A stretch of DNA of 64,000 nucleotides from Lacisediminihabitans changchengi (GTDB lineage Bacteria > Actinomycetota > Actinomycetes > Actinomycetales > Microbacteriaceae). Positions 15,029 to 24,110 of this stretch are shown here, piece by piece (the first letter of the stretch is position 1; the number at the start of each line of letters is the position of its first letter). The notes beneath the pieces were generated by a model. That model was not told the origin of the DNA, made no database searches, and was given only the letters and a program-made list of their open reading frames with translations. The stretch is from NCBI RefSeq assembly GCF_016634425.1, contig NZ_JAEPES010000004.1, positions 224,925-288,924 on the forward strand, written 5' to 3'. Both the position numbers and the translations under genes were made by a program.

Positions 15029-15236
15029 CAGAGCGCGGGTGCTAAGCTGGGGTCACTTGCGAGATCATGACGATCTCCCTGCGTCGTTGAACGCTTACTC
15101 TTCTCCCGCAGATCATCACTGATCGAAACGGTTGTAGACACTTTCTCCGGCGATCGATTGCGGCCACCGCCGCTCTCGCCACTTCCCGTTCAGGCGCTTT
15201 CGTCGTCGTGCGGACCGATGCGAAAGCACCACATCC
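15029..15236 (+). promoter_or_regulatory. Long 5' leader of the DEAD-box helicase gene
   Basis: There is no gene in these 208 nt. A -10-like TAAGCT at 15043-15048 would give a leader of about 180 nt. It contains a small stem (gagatc-atgac-gatctc). No clear ribosome site precedes the ATG. Long structured leaders are common on cold-inducible RNA helicase genes; that link is an inference here. Confidence 0.45.
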
Positions 15237-16742
15237 ATGTCAGAAATCACCACCACTTTCGGCGCGCTCGGCGTGCCCCAGCCGATCGTCTCCGTTCTTG
15301 CCACGCAGGGCAAGGAGACGGCATTCCCGATTCAGGTCGACACCCTGCCCGACACCCTCTCGGGCCGCGATGTGCTCGGCCGCGGTAAGACCGGTTCAGG
15401 CAAGACGCTCGCGTTCGCCATCCCGATGGTCGCCCGCCTCGGCGGCGCCCTCTCCGGCGGCAAGCGCCGCCCGGGTCGCCCGCTCGGACTCGTGCTCGCC
15501 CCCACCCGTGAGCTCGCCACCCAGATCACCGCGGTCATCGAGCCGCTTGCCGACAGCTACGGCATGAAGGTCACCACGATCTTCGGCGGCGTCTCGCAGC
15601 AGCGCCAGGTCGCGGCCCTCAAGGCCGGTGTCGACATCATCGTCGCCTGCCCCGGACGCCTCGAAGACCTCATGAAGCAGGGCTTCGTCGGCCTCGACGC
15701 GATCGAGATCTCGATCCTCGACGAGGCGGACCACATGGCCGACCTCGGCTTCCTGCCGGTCGTCACCCGCATCATGGACAAGACCCCGCAGAGCGGACAG
15801 CGCATGCTGTTCAGCGCCACCCTCGACAACGGCGTAGACAAGCTCGTGCGCAAGTACCTCCACAACGAGGTTCTGCACTCGGTCGACGAGGCCAACTCCC
15901 CCGTCGCCGCGATGACCCACCACGTGTTCGAGACCGAGTCGGTCGAGAGCAAGAAGCTCCTCGTCGAGAAGCTCGCCTCCGGCACCGGTCGCCGCGTTCT
16001 GTTCATGCGCACCAAGCACCACGCCAAGAAGCTGGCCAAGCAGCTCACCGACTCCGGCATCCCCGCCGTCGACCTGCACGGCAACCTGTCTCAGGTGCAG
16101 CGCGACCGCAACCTGGCCGCGTTCTCCGCTGGTGACGTGCGCGTTCTGGTGGCAACGGATGTCGCGGCCCGCGGCGTTCACGTCGATGACATCGAGCTCG
16201 TGATCCACGTCGACCCGCCGGCCGAGCACAAGGCCTACCTGCACCGCTCCGGCCGCACGGCCCGCGCGGGCAAGGAGGGCGAGGTCGTCACGCTCGTGCT
16301 GCCGGCCCAGCGCAAAGACACCGCAGCCCTGCTGCGCAAGGCAGACATCACCGTCACCCCGCAGCAGGTCACCGCGGACTCCCCCGCGGTCGCCGCACTC
16401 GTGGGCGATGTCGCCGCATACGTGAAGCCCGCTCCCCGCGCTGCAGTGCAGCCGCAGGGTGCGCCGCGTCAGCGCCAGTCGCAGGGCGGCCAGACCCAGG
16501 GCGGCCGTTCGGCCGGCCAGGGACGCTCGCAGGGTGCCAACGCCCAGCGCAAGCGTGCCGTGCGCGAGGGCGGAGCGGCCTCGGGTGCTCCGAAGCAGGG
16601 CGGGCCGAAGTCGGGCGCCGCTCGCACCGGCGGGCAGCGCACCGCCAGCACCGGTGGCTCGCGCGCCTTCTACAGCACCGCATCGGGTTCAGCCAGCCAG
16701 GGTTCGCGCCCGGCCGGCGGTCGCACCCGCGCTCGCGGCTAG
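15237..16742 (+). CDS. DEAD-box RNA helicase
   Basis: This 501-residue ATP-dependent RNA helicase carries all core motifs: Q-motif region (FPIQVDTLP), Walker A GKTGSGKT (50-57), PTRELATQI, DEAD at 162-165, SAT in LFSATLD, and motifs V-VI (VATDVAARGVHVDD, HRSGRTARAG). After about residue 395 comes a low-complexity Gln/Gly/Arg/Ala-rich tail (QGGQTQGG, TGGQRTAST), typical of actinobacterial RhlE/DeaD types that bind RNA non-specifically. It acts in ribosome assembly and RNA turnover, often at low temperature. It is followed by a long hairpin. Confidence 0.93.
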   Translation: MSEITTTFGALGVPQPIVSVLATQGKETAFPIQVDTLPDTLSGRDVLGRGKTGSGKTLAFAIPMVARLGGALSGGKRRPGRPLGLVLAPTRELATQITAVIEPLADSYGMKVTTIFGGVSQQRQVAALKAGVDIIVACPGRLEDLMKQGFVGLDAIEISILDEADHMADLGFLPVVTRIMDKTPQSGQRMLFSATLDNGVDKLVRKYLHNEVLHSVDEANSPVAAMTHHVFETESVESKKLLVEKLASGTGRRVLFMRTKHHAKKLAKQLTDSGIPAVDLHGNLSQVQRDRNLAAFSAGDVRVLVATDVAARGVHVDDIELVIHVDPPAEHKAYLHRSGRTARAGKEGEVVTLVLPAQRKDTAALLRKADITVTPQQVTADSPAVAALVGDVAAYVKPAPRAAVQPQGAPRQRQSQGGQTQGGRSAGQGRSQGANAQRKRAVREGGAASGAPKQGGPKSGAARTGGQRTASTGGSRAFYSTASGSASQGSRPAGGRTRARG

Positions 16743-16753
16743 TCAGCTCTCCA

Positions 16754-16823
16754 GACAGCGCGCCCGTTTGTCATCCCCGCGGTAGGTACACCTGCCGCGG
16801 GGATGACAAACGGGCGCGCTGTC
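16754..16823. terminator. Perfect 29-bp inverted repeat after the helicase gene
   Basis: The arms 16754-16782 (starting gacagcgcgcccgtttg) and 16795-16823 are exact reverse complements around a 12-nt loop that itself partly pairs. It begins 12 nt past the helicase stop and probably terminates it. The arms are longer than an ordinary terminator needs and there is no T tract. Confidence 0.75.
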
Positions 16824-16865
16824 GTTTAACCCGCAGACGTCGCTGTCTACCGTTTTTCGCGGGAT

Positions 16866-16871
16866 TATCGT
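16866..16871 (+). promoter_or_regulatory. Leaderless -10 box, acyl-CoA ligase gene
   Basis: TATCGT is followed by 6 nt and then the ATG at 16878. This spacing places the transcription start at or next to the start codon. Confidence 0.55.
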
Positions 16872-16877
16872 AAAGAC

Positions 16878-18572
16878 ATGACCGACATCACCGCGTCAGC
16901 CCTGTCACAGAACAGCGACTACGACCCCTCCGCCCTTCGCGATGTCTTCGAGCATCACTTCACCTACGCCTCGGGTATCGAGCGCAACATCCATCGCTAT
17001 GCCGCGAGCCTGGCGATTACCGACTCCGAGTCTGGACAGACCTGGACCTACGCCCAGCTCGGCGAGGTCACCGGGCAGCTGATGGCCGGCCTATCCGCGC
17101 ACGGGGTGGGCGTCGGCGACGTGGTCGCCTACCAGCTCATGAACCGCCCCGAGTTCGCCTTCCTCTACGTTGCCACCCAGGGCTTGCGCGCCGTCTCATC
17201 CCCGATGAACTTTCGGTTGGCGCCTGCTGAGACCGCATACATCCTGAATGATTCGAAGCCGGTCGTCTTCTTCTATGAGGCGGCGGATGCTGCGAACGTG
17301 GCCCGCGCGCTGGAGCTCTCCGATCACGTTCCGCCGGTGATCGTCGCGGTGGGCGACGGCATCCCGGTCGAGGGTTCGTTGCGGTTCGGCGATGTTCTCG
17401 ACCCGCACGCTCCGAGTTTCACCGCCCCCGAGGGCGGCTCGGTCTGGGACGAGACCACCCGCCTCTACACGTCCGGCACGACCGGGATGCCGAAGGCCGT
17501 GCCGCTGTCGAGCCTCAACGAGACGCTGAGCGCGCACGACGTGATCATGCACATGTCGCTGGTTCCCGGCGACCGCACGATGAACATGTCGCCATGGTTC
17601 CACCGCGGTGGCACATACTGTGCTGGTCCGAACAGCATGTTCTACGTCGGCGGCTCGGTGGTCACGCTTCCGCAGTTCGACCCGGACCTCGTGCTCGACC
17701 TGGTCGAGAAATACCAGTTGAGCCATGTCATCGGCGCCCCGACGAATCTCGAGCGGCTGGCCGAGGCTCAGGAGCCCGCCCCGCGCAACCTGGAGAGCCT
17801 CAAGGGCATCGTCACCATGGGTGCGCCGTTCGAAAAGGCGGCGGCGCTGCGCTACCAACGTGTGCTGACCCCGAAGATCGCCAACGGCTACGGCACCACC
17901 GAGGCATTCTGGAACACCTTCCTCCGCCCCGAAGAGCTGACCTCCGCGGCCGGCGCTGCGGGGCGCGGCAACATCGACGACGACGTCGCCGTGGTGAAGG
18001 TCTATGCCGATCGCGTCGCCGACCCGAGCGACATCGTCGCGAAGGACGGGTCAGAGGTGGGCGAGGTCATCGTGCGCTCGATCAAGGCGGGCGGGGCATA
18101 TCGCAACAACCCCGAGGAGCAGGCGAAGAAATTCCACGATGGCTGGCTGTACGCCGGCGACCTCGCCACCTGGACCGAGGATGAGATGGTCACCGTCATC
18201 GGACGCAAAGACGACATGATCATCTCCGGCGGTGAGAACGTGCACCCGGTGCAGGTCGAAGCCGTGCTCGCACAGGTACCTGGAGTCGCCGACACCATCG
18301 TGGTCGGGATGCCAGATGCCGAATGGGGCGAGCTGGTCGTCGCCTATGTGAAGGCCAAGCCCGGTGCCCTCACCGACCGGGATGCCGCGGCCCACGACCT
18401 CGACGCGTTCGCGCTGGCGAGCCCGGAGCTCGCCGACTTCAAGCGGCCGCGCCGGTACGCCTTCGTCGATGAGCTTCCCTACACGGCGACCGGAAAGAAG
18501 CAGCACTTCAAACTGAAAGACCAGTCAACAGCGGATGCCGCCGCCGGTCTGTTCGTGACGCCGAAGCGGTAG
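16878..18572 (+). CDS. Acyl-CoA/aromatic-acid ligase (AMP-dependent synthetase)
   Basis: This 564-residue class I adenylate-forming enzyme activates a carboxylic acid to an acyl-adenylate and then a CoA thioester. The P-loop TSGTTGMPK is at about 198-206, the GYGTTEAFW motif lies in the middle, and YAGDLATW, GRKDDMIISGGENVHP and the C-terminal catalytic Lys in YTATGKKQ are present. The GGENVHPVQVE and substrate-pocket pattern resemble long-chain fatty acid or 4-chlorobenzoate-type ligases; the substrate cannot be told. Single gene, leaderless-type promoter, followed by a palindromic repeat. Confidence 0.88.
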   Translation: MTDITASALSQNSDYDPSALRDVFEHHFTYASGIERNIHRYAASLAITDSESGQTWTYAQLGEVTGQLMAGLSAHGVGVGDVVAYQLMNRPEFAFLYVATQGLRAVSSPMNFRLAPAETAYILNDSKPVVFFYEAADAANVARALELSDHVPPVIVAVGDGIPVEGSLRFGDVLDPHAPSFTAPEGGSVWDETTRLYTSGTTGMPKAVPLSSLNETLSAHDVIMHMSLVPGDRTMNMSPWFHRGGTYCAGPNSMFYVGGSVVTLPQFDPDLVLDLVEKYQLSHVIGAPTNLERLAEAQEPAPRNLESLKGIVTMGAPFEKAAALRYQRVLTPKIANGYGTTEAFWNTFLRPEELTSAAGAAGRGNIDDDVAVVKVYADRVADPSDIVAKDGSEVGEVIVRSIKAGGAYRNNPEEQAKKFHDGWLYAGDLATWTEDEMVTVIGRKDDMIISGGENVHPVQVEAVLAQVPGVADTIVVGMPDAEWGELVVAYVKAKPGALTDRDAAAHDLDAFALASPELADFKRPRRYAFVDELPYTATGKKQHFKLKDQSTADAAAGLFVTPKR

Positions 18573-18580
18573 TGCTCGCC

Positions 18581-18678
18581 GGTTGAGTAGCGCCCGAGGA
18601 ACGAGGACGCGTATCGAAACCCACCCCGCAGCAAGGTTTCGATACGCGAACGCCCTAGAGGGCGTGCGCTACTCAACC
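18581..18678. repeat. GGTTGAGTAG palindromic element (98 nt)
   Basis: The outer arms ggttgagtagcgc / gcgctactcaacc are at the ends. Inner arms cgcgtatcgaaacc / ggtttcgatacgcg and a distal stem (cgccct-agag-ggcg) lie inside. It sits between convergent genes (acyl-CoA ligase and DUF4916). Related copies are at 13859, 27391 and 28616, with a remnant at 20457. Confidence 0.9.
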
Positions 18679-18686
18679 AGCGCTTG

Positions 18687-19226
18687 CTAGTACAGGGCGC
18701 CGACGGAGGCGAGGCCGGCTCGCACGAGCGCACCCCGACCGCCCTCCATGTCGGCGGCGATACCCGGGGACGCGGCCTCCATCGGGGTCATCCAGGTGAG
18801 TTCCAGGGCGTCCTGCCGCGGGTCGCAGGTACCCGTGACGGGAACGACGTAGGCCAACGACACCGCGTGCTGGCGGTCATCCGTGTATTGCGCGCCGGGG
18901 AACGGAAAGTACTCGGCGACCGAGAACGGCACCGGGCTGGCCGGCAGTAGCGGGAAGGCCATGGGGCCGAGGTCTTTCTCGAGGTGGCGGAACAGCGCGC
19001 TGCGGATGCTCTCGCCGTAGAGCACTCGACCAGAAACCAGTGTGCGCGTGATCGCACCCTCGGCGTTCGCCCGCAGCAGGACGCCGACCTCGGTCACCTG
19101 GCCGACACCATCCACTCGCACGGGCAGTGCCTCGACGTACAGCAGTGGGAGGCGGCGGCGCGCTTCGGCGAGCTCCTCTTCTGACAGCCAGCCGGAATTC
19201 GGATCGGGAGTGCCAACGGAGCTCAT
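18687..19226 (-). CDS. DUF4916 (NUDIX-hydrolase-like) protein
   Basis: This 179-residue protein matches the actinobacterial DUF4916 family: GWLSEEELAEARRRLPLLYVEALPVRVD at its N-terminus (positions about 12-39), then EVGVLLRA, SGRVLYGESIRSALFRHLEKDLG, and AYVVPVTGTC. It has the overall NUDIX fold layout. The catalytic NUDIX box is degenerate: the RE-type EExGU residues are not obvious in GESIRSALFRHLEKDLG, so hydrolase activity is doubtful. Function unknown. Confidence 0.82.
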   Translation of the reverse strand: MSSVGTPDPNSGWLSEEELAEARRRLPLLYVEALPVRVDGVGQVTEVGVLLRANAEGAITRTLVSGRVLYGESIRSALFRHLEKDLGPMAFPLLPASPVPFSVAEYFPFPGAQYTDDRQHAVSLAYVVPVTGTCDPRQDALELTWMTPMEAASPGIAADMEGGRGALVRAGLASVGALY

Positions 19227-19298
19227 GCTCCATTCTTACGCGATGCAGCTGTCTGGCACGTCACATCCGAGCGTTAGCGGCCGCGTGCCCCGTCGCGA

Positions 19299-19362
19299 AT
19301 TGTGCCCGTTCGTGTGGATTGTGCCTGCTCGAGCGGGCACACGCCGCACGAACGGGCACAAT
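19299..19362. repeat. Nested long hairpin upstream of lhr
   Basis: The outer arms 19299-19314 (attgtgcccgttcgtg) and 19347-19362 are perfect. Inside, 19321-19340 is itself a near-perfect palindrome (gtgcctgctc / gagcgggcac, one mismatch). It lies in the gap between the divergent DUF4916 and lhr genes. Confidence 0.8.
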
Positions 19363-19452
19363 CGCGCAAGAACTGGCGGCCGCGAGTCGGCCGCCCGTGA
19401 AGACTGGGGGCGGTCCGGCCGGGATGTCAGTAGTCGAGGGGATGATAGACGG

Positions 19453-22400
19453 ATGGGCTCAGTGCTCGAGAAATTCTCCCCGGCGACGCGAGAGTGGTTT
19501 GCCGGGGCCTTCAGCGCGCCCACTCCGGCCCAGCTCGGAGCGTGGGAGGCGGTCACCTCCGGCGCGCATGCGCTGGTCGTCGCACCGACCGGCTCGGGTA
19601 AGACCCTGGCCGCGTTCCTCTGGGCGATCGACCGCCTGGCCACCACCCCGCCACCGAATGACCCGAACCATCGCACCCGCGTGCTCTACATCTCGCCGCT
19701 CAAGGCACTCGGCGTCGACGTCGAGCGCAACCTCCGCTCGCCGCTGGTCGGCATCACCCAGACCGCAAAAAGGCTCGGGATGACTCCGCCCGAAGTCACC
19801 GTCGGCGTCAGGTCGGGCGACACCCCCTCGGCCGACCGGCGCCTGTTGCAGCGTCGCCCCCCGGACATCCTGATCACCACACCGGAGTCGCTGTACCTCA
19901 TGCTCACGGCGAGCGCGCGGGAGACCCTCAAGGGTGTGGACACCGTCATCATCGATGAGGTGCATGCGGTCGCCTCGACCAAGCGCGGTGCGCACCTGGC
20001 GCTGTCGCTCGAGCGGCTGGACATGCTGCTCGACAAGCCCGCCCAGCGCATCGGGCTGTCGGCGACGGTGCGGCCGCGCGAAGAGGTCGCACGGTTTCTT
20101 GCCGGCGGCGAGCCGGTGACGATCGTCGCGCCGCCCTCGACCAAGAAGTTCGACCTGTCGGTCGTCGTGCCCGTGGACGACATGACCGAGCTCGGCACCG
20201 CGGCACCGCTCGAGGGCTCGGCTGCGGGCAGCGCTCCACAAGGCTCGATCTGGCCGCACGTCGAGGAGGAGATCGTCGATCGCATCCTCGAGCACCGGTC
20301 GACCATCGTGTTTGCCAACTCGCGGCGGTTGGCCGAGCGCCTCACTGCGCGGCTGAACGAGATCTACGACGAGCGGCTGAACCCGCCGTGGGAGACCGAG
20401 GGGGACGATGACCCCCGCGCGCGCATCGCGGCCGGGGTCAGTGCTGGCGGGGGTTTCGCTACTCAACCAGCGCACGCGCCGGCGCAGCTCATGGGGGCGT
20501 CGGGGCAGACCGCAGGGTCGACGGCTCTGCTGGCGCGGGCGCATCACGGTTCGGTGAGCAAAGACCAGCGCGCACTCATCGAAGACGATCTCAAGTCGGG
20601 GCGTCTGCGCTGTGTCGTCGCCACGTCATCCCTCGAGCTCGGCATCGACATGGGCGCGGTCGACCTGGTCATCCAGGTGGAGTCCCCGCCGTCGGTTGCC
20701 AGCGGCCTCCAGCGCATCGGCCGGGCCGGTCACCAGGTCGGCGAGGTGTCGCGCGGCATCATCTTTCCGAAGCATCGGGCCGACCTCATCCACTCTGCCG
20801 TCGCCAGTGAGCGGATGACCGCGGGGCTGATCGAATCGCTGTCGATCCCGCAGAACCCGCTCGACGTGCTCGCGCAGCAGACGGTCGCGGCGGTGGCTCT
20901 CGACTCCCTCGATGTGGAGGAGTGGTACGACACCGTTCGGCGCAGCGCACCGTTCGCGACGCTTCCGCGCTCGGCCTACGACGCCACGCTCGACCTGCTC
21001 AGCGGGCTGTACCCGTCTGACGAATTTGCGGAGCTGCGGCCGCGCATCATTTGGGATCGCGTGAGCGGGCGGATCACGGGGCGGCCGGGAGCGCAGCGCC
21101 TCGCGGTGACTTCCGGAGGCACCATCCCGGATCGCGGCATGTTCGGCGTGTTCATGGTCGGCTCAGGTGAGGGCGAGCGTGCGCCGATGCGCGTCGGCGA
21201 GCTCGACGAGGAAATGGTCTACGAGTCGCGCGTCGGCGATGTCTTCGCCCTCGGCACCACCAGCTGGAAGATCGAGGACATCACCCATGACCGGGTGGTG
21301 GTCTCCCCCGCTTTCGGGCAACCGGGGCGGGTGCCGTTCTGGAAGGGCGACGGGCTCGGGCGACCGGTGGAGCTCGGCCGAGCGGTCGGTGCCTTCACCC
21401 GCGAGGTCGCCTCGGCTGACAACGCCGCGGCTCGCGAGCGGGTGCTCGCCGGCGGACTGGACGAGCGCGCGGTGAACAACCTTGTTGCCTTCGTCGACGA
21501 CCAGAAGAAGGCGACCGGGCACGTTCCCACCGATCGCACGCTCGTGGTCGAGCGTTTTCGTGACGAGCTCGGCGACTGGCGCGTGGTGATGCATTCCCCG
21601 TACGGCATGCAAGTTCACGCGCCGTGGGCTCTTGCGGTCGGGGCGCGCATCCGCGACCGATTCGGCATCGACGGCGGCGCGATGGCGAGCGACGACGGCG
21701 TGATTCTGCGCATCCCCGACACCGAGGCACAGCCCCCGGGGCTCGATCTGTTCGTCTTCGACCCCGCCGAGCTGCGCGACATCGTCACCGAGGAAGTGGG
21801 TGGTTCCGCGCTGTTCGCGGCGCGCTTCCGCGAGTGTGCCGCTCGGGCACTGCTATTGCCGCGCTACAACCCCGCGAAGCGATCGCCGCTGTGGCAGCAG
21901 CGGCAGCGGGCATCCCAGCTGCTGGATGTCGCGCGCAAGTACCCGAGCTTTCCGATCATCCTGGAGGCGGTGCGTGAGGTGCTGCAGGATGTCTACGACC
22001 TTCCCGCGCTGACCGGCATCGCGGAGGAGATCGAGAGCCGACGCATCCGTCTGGTGGAGGTGGAGACCGAGCAGGCCTCACCCTTCGCCCGGTCGCTGCT
22101 GTTCGGCTACGTCGCCGCCTTCATGTACGAGGGCGATTCGCCACTGGCCGAGCGTCGAGCCGCCGCGCTGTCGTTGGACTCGACGCTGCTCGCCGAACTT
22201 CTCGGACGAACGGAACTGCGCGAACTGCTCGACCCGCTGGTAATCGAGCAGACCGAGCTGGAGTTGCAGCGACTGGCGCCCGACCGCAAGGCGCGCGACG
22301 TCGAAGGGCTGGTCGACCTGCTGCGGATGCTCGGTCCGCTCTCGGAACCGGAGCTGCTCGAGCGCGTCGACTTCGGTCGGGTCGACTTCGATCACGTCGG

Positions 22401-24102
22401 CGCGGAACCCCTTCCGTGGCTGCAGACATCGCTGACGGAACTCGCGCGGGCCAACCGCATCTGGGCGGCGGGCTCCGAGCGCTGGGCCGTCATCGAAGAC
22501 GCCAGCCGCCTGCGCGACGCCCTCGGCACCCCATTGCCGATCGGCATCCCCGCCGCATTCGTCGAGCCCGTCGACGATCCGCTCGGCGACCTGATCAGCC
22601 GCTTTGCCCGCACTCACGGGCCGTTCACCGCGATCTCCGCGGCCCAACGCTTCGGTCTCGGCCCCGCCGTCGTCGTCGACACGCTGCGCCGGCTCGCCAG
22701 CGCGCGGCGAGTCGTCGAGGGAGAGTTTCGGCCCGGTGGCTCCGGCAGCGAGTGGTGCGATAACGAGGTACTGCGACGGCTGCGAAGCCGGTCGCTCGCC
22801 GCGCTCCGTCAGGAGGTCGAGCCGGTCGACGCCGCGACCCTCGGCCGCTTCCTGCCGGCCTGGCAGCACGTGACCGAACCGCTGCGCGGAACGGATGGCG
22901 TGGCTCAGGTGATCGACCAGCTCGCCGGGGTGGCGCTGCCGGCATCCACCTGGGAGTCACTGGTGCTCCCCGCCCGGGTGAAGGACTACTCCCCGGTGAT
23001 GCTGGACGAGCTGACGGCCTCCGGCGAGGTCATCTGGTCGGGCGGCGGCACGTTGCCCGGCAATGACGGCTGGCTGAGCTTTCACCTCGCCGACACCGCC
23101 GCGCTCACCCTGCCCGAGCCGACCGGGGCCGAAACGACCGAGCTGCAACGCTCGATTTTGGCCAGCCTCGCCGGCGGTGGCGCGTTCTTCTTCCGGCAGC
23201 TCTCGAATTCCGTCGGCGCGTCGGACTATGGGATTGTCGACGACAAAGAGCTGACCGCCGCGCTCTGGGACCTGGTCTGGGAGGGCCTGGTCACCAACGA
23301 CACGCTGACCCCGCTGCGTGCGCTCCTTGGTTCAACCCCGTCCCGCCCGCGCGCCGTTCCGCGCACCCGCGCCTACCGCGGTCGGGCACGGTCTGCCCTC
23401 CCCAGCCAGGGTGGGCCGCCCAGCGCCGCCGGACGATGGTCACTGCTTCCCCTCGCCGAACCGGACTCCACCGTGCGCGGGGTCGCCACCGCCGAGCTGC
23501 TGCTCGAGCGGTACGGGGTCGTCACCCGAGGGTCGGTGGTGAGCGAGGGCATCCGCGGCGGATTCTCGCTGGCGTACCGGGTGCTCAGTCGATTCGAGGA
23601 GACCGGTCGAGCCCGCCGCGGCTATTTCATCGAGGGCCTCGGAGCAGCCCAGTTCGCCACCGGCGCCACGATCGATCGGTTGCGGTCGTTCGCCCGCGAG
23701 CCCGACAGCGAGCGAGCGCCGACCGCGGTGACCCTCGCCGCGACCGATCCCGCAAATCCCTACGGTGCCGCACTGGCCTGGCCCGCTGCCGCTGTCACGG
23801 AGGGGGCTGACGAGAAGAAGGGTCACCGCCCCGGTCGCAAGGCGGGAGCTCTGGTCATCCTGGTCGACGGGTCGCTCGCCCTGTATGTGGAGCGCGGCGG
23901 CAAGACCATGCTCACCTTCGACCTGCCGCAGCGCGCCCTCGAGGCCGCGGCGTCTTCCCTCGCCAGCACGATTCGGCGCTCGCTCGGCAGGCTGCGGGTC
24001 GAGCGGGTCGACGGCGACTTCGTGATCGGCACCCCACTCGGCGACGCCCTCGTCGCCGCGGGATTCACTACGACACCGCAGGGGCTGAGGCTGCGTGGCT
24101 AG
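19453..24102 (+). CDS. lhr: Lhr-family ATP-dependent DNA helicase
   Basis: This 1,549-residue superfamily 2 helicase is the full-length actinobacterial Lhr type. It has Walker A PTGSGKT (45-51), DEVH (168-171), SAT in LSATVRPREE, and QRIGRAGHQVG (motif VI), followed by the winged-helix/beta-barrel Lhr core and a long C-terminal domain. Lhr unwinds RNA:DNA hybrids and is induced by DNA damage in mycobacteria. The ATG at 19453 gives MGSVLEKFSP, the family start; GAGGGG lies about 13 nt upstream. At about residues 329-345 an insert (GGFATQPAHAPAQL) is encoded by the end of an intergenic palindromic repeat. It is followed after 8 nt by nei2, so the two repair genes form an operon. Confidence 0.93.
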   Translation: MGSVLEKFSPATREWFAGAFSAPTPAQLGAWEAVTSGAHALVVAPTGSGKTLAAFLWAIDRLATTPPPNDPNHRTRVLYISPLKALGVDVERNLRSPLVGITQTAKRLGMTPPEVTVGVRSGDTPSADRRLLQRRPPDILITTPESLYLMLTASARETLKGVDTVIIDEVHAVASTKRGAHLALSLERLDMLLDKPAQRIGLSATVRPREEVARFLAGGEPVTIVAPPSTKKFDLSVVVPVDDMTELGTAAPLEGSAAGSAPQGSIWPHVEEEIVDRILEHRSTIVFANSRRLAERLTARLNEIYDERLNPPWETEGDDDPRARIAAGVSAGGGFATQPAHAPAQLMGASGQTAGSTALLARAHHGSVSKDQRALIEDDLKSGRLRCVVATSSLELGIDMGAVDLVIQVESPPSVASGLQRIGRAGHQVGEVSRGIIFPKHRADLIHSAVASERMTAGLIESLSIPQNPLDVLAQQTVAAVALDSLDVEEWYDTVRRSAPFATLPRSAYDATLDLLSGLYPSDEFAELRPRIIWDRVSGRITGRPGAQRLAVTSGGTIPDRGMFGVFMVGSGEGERAPMRVGELDEEMVYESRVGDVFALGTTSWKIEDITHDRVVVSPAFGQPGRVPFWKGDGLGRPVELGRAVGAFTREVASADNAAARERVLAGGLDERAVNNLVAFVDDQKKATGHVPTDRTLVVERFRDELGDWRVVMHSPYGMQVHAPWALAVGARIRDRFGIDGGAMASDDGVILRIPDTEAQPPGLDLFVFDPAELRDIVTEEVGGSALFAARFRECAARALLLPRYNPAKRSPLWQQRQRASQLLDVARKYPSFPIILEAVREVLQDVYDLPALTGIAEEIESRRIRLVEVETEQASPFARSLLFGYVAAFMYEGDSPLAERRAAALSLDSTLLAELLGRTELRELLDPLVIEQTELELQRLAPDRKARDVEGLVDLLRMLGPLSEPELLERVDFGRVDFDHVGAEPLPWLQTSLTELARANRIWAAGSERWAVIEDASRLRDALGTPLPIGIPAAFVEPVDDPLGDLISRFARTHGPFTAISAAQRFGLGPAVVVDTLRRLASARRVVEGEFRPGGSGSEWCDNEVLRRLRSRSLAALRQEVEPVDAATLGRFLPAWQHVTEPLRGTDGVAQVIDQLAGVALPASTWESLVLPARVKDYSPVMLDELTASGEVIWSGGGTLPGNDGWLSFHLADTAALTLPEPTGAETTELQRSILASLAGGGAFFFRQLSNSVGASDYGIVDDKELTAALWDLVWEGLVTNDTLTPLRALLGSTPSRPRAVPRTRAYRGRARSALPSQGGPPSAAGRWSLLPLAEPDSTVRGVATAELLLERYGVVTRGSVVSEGIRGGFSLAYRVLSRFEETGRARRGYFIEGLGAAQFATGATIDRLRSFAREPDSERAPTAVTLAATDPANPYGAALAWPAAAVTEGADEKKGHRPGRKAGALVILVDGSLALYVERGGKTMLTFDLPQRALEAAASSLASTIRRSLGRLRVERVDGDFVIGTPLGDALVAAGFTTTPQGLRLRG
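20457..20473. repeat. Remnant of the GGTTGAGTAG element inside lhr
   Basis: The 17 nt cgctactcaaccagcgc match the right end of the 18581-18678 element and its flank exactly. They lie in frame in the lhr coding sequence, in a low-complexity insert between helicase motifs. Confidence 0.75.
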
Positions 24103-24110
24103 GGAGCAGC

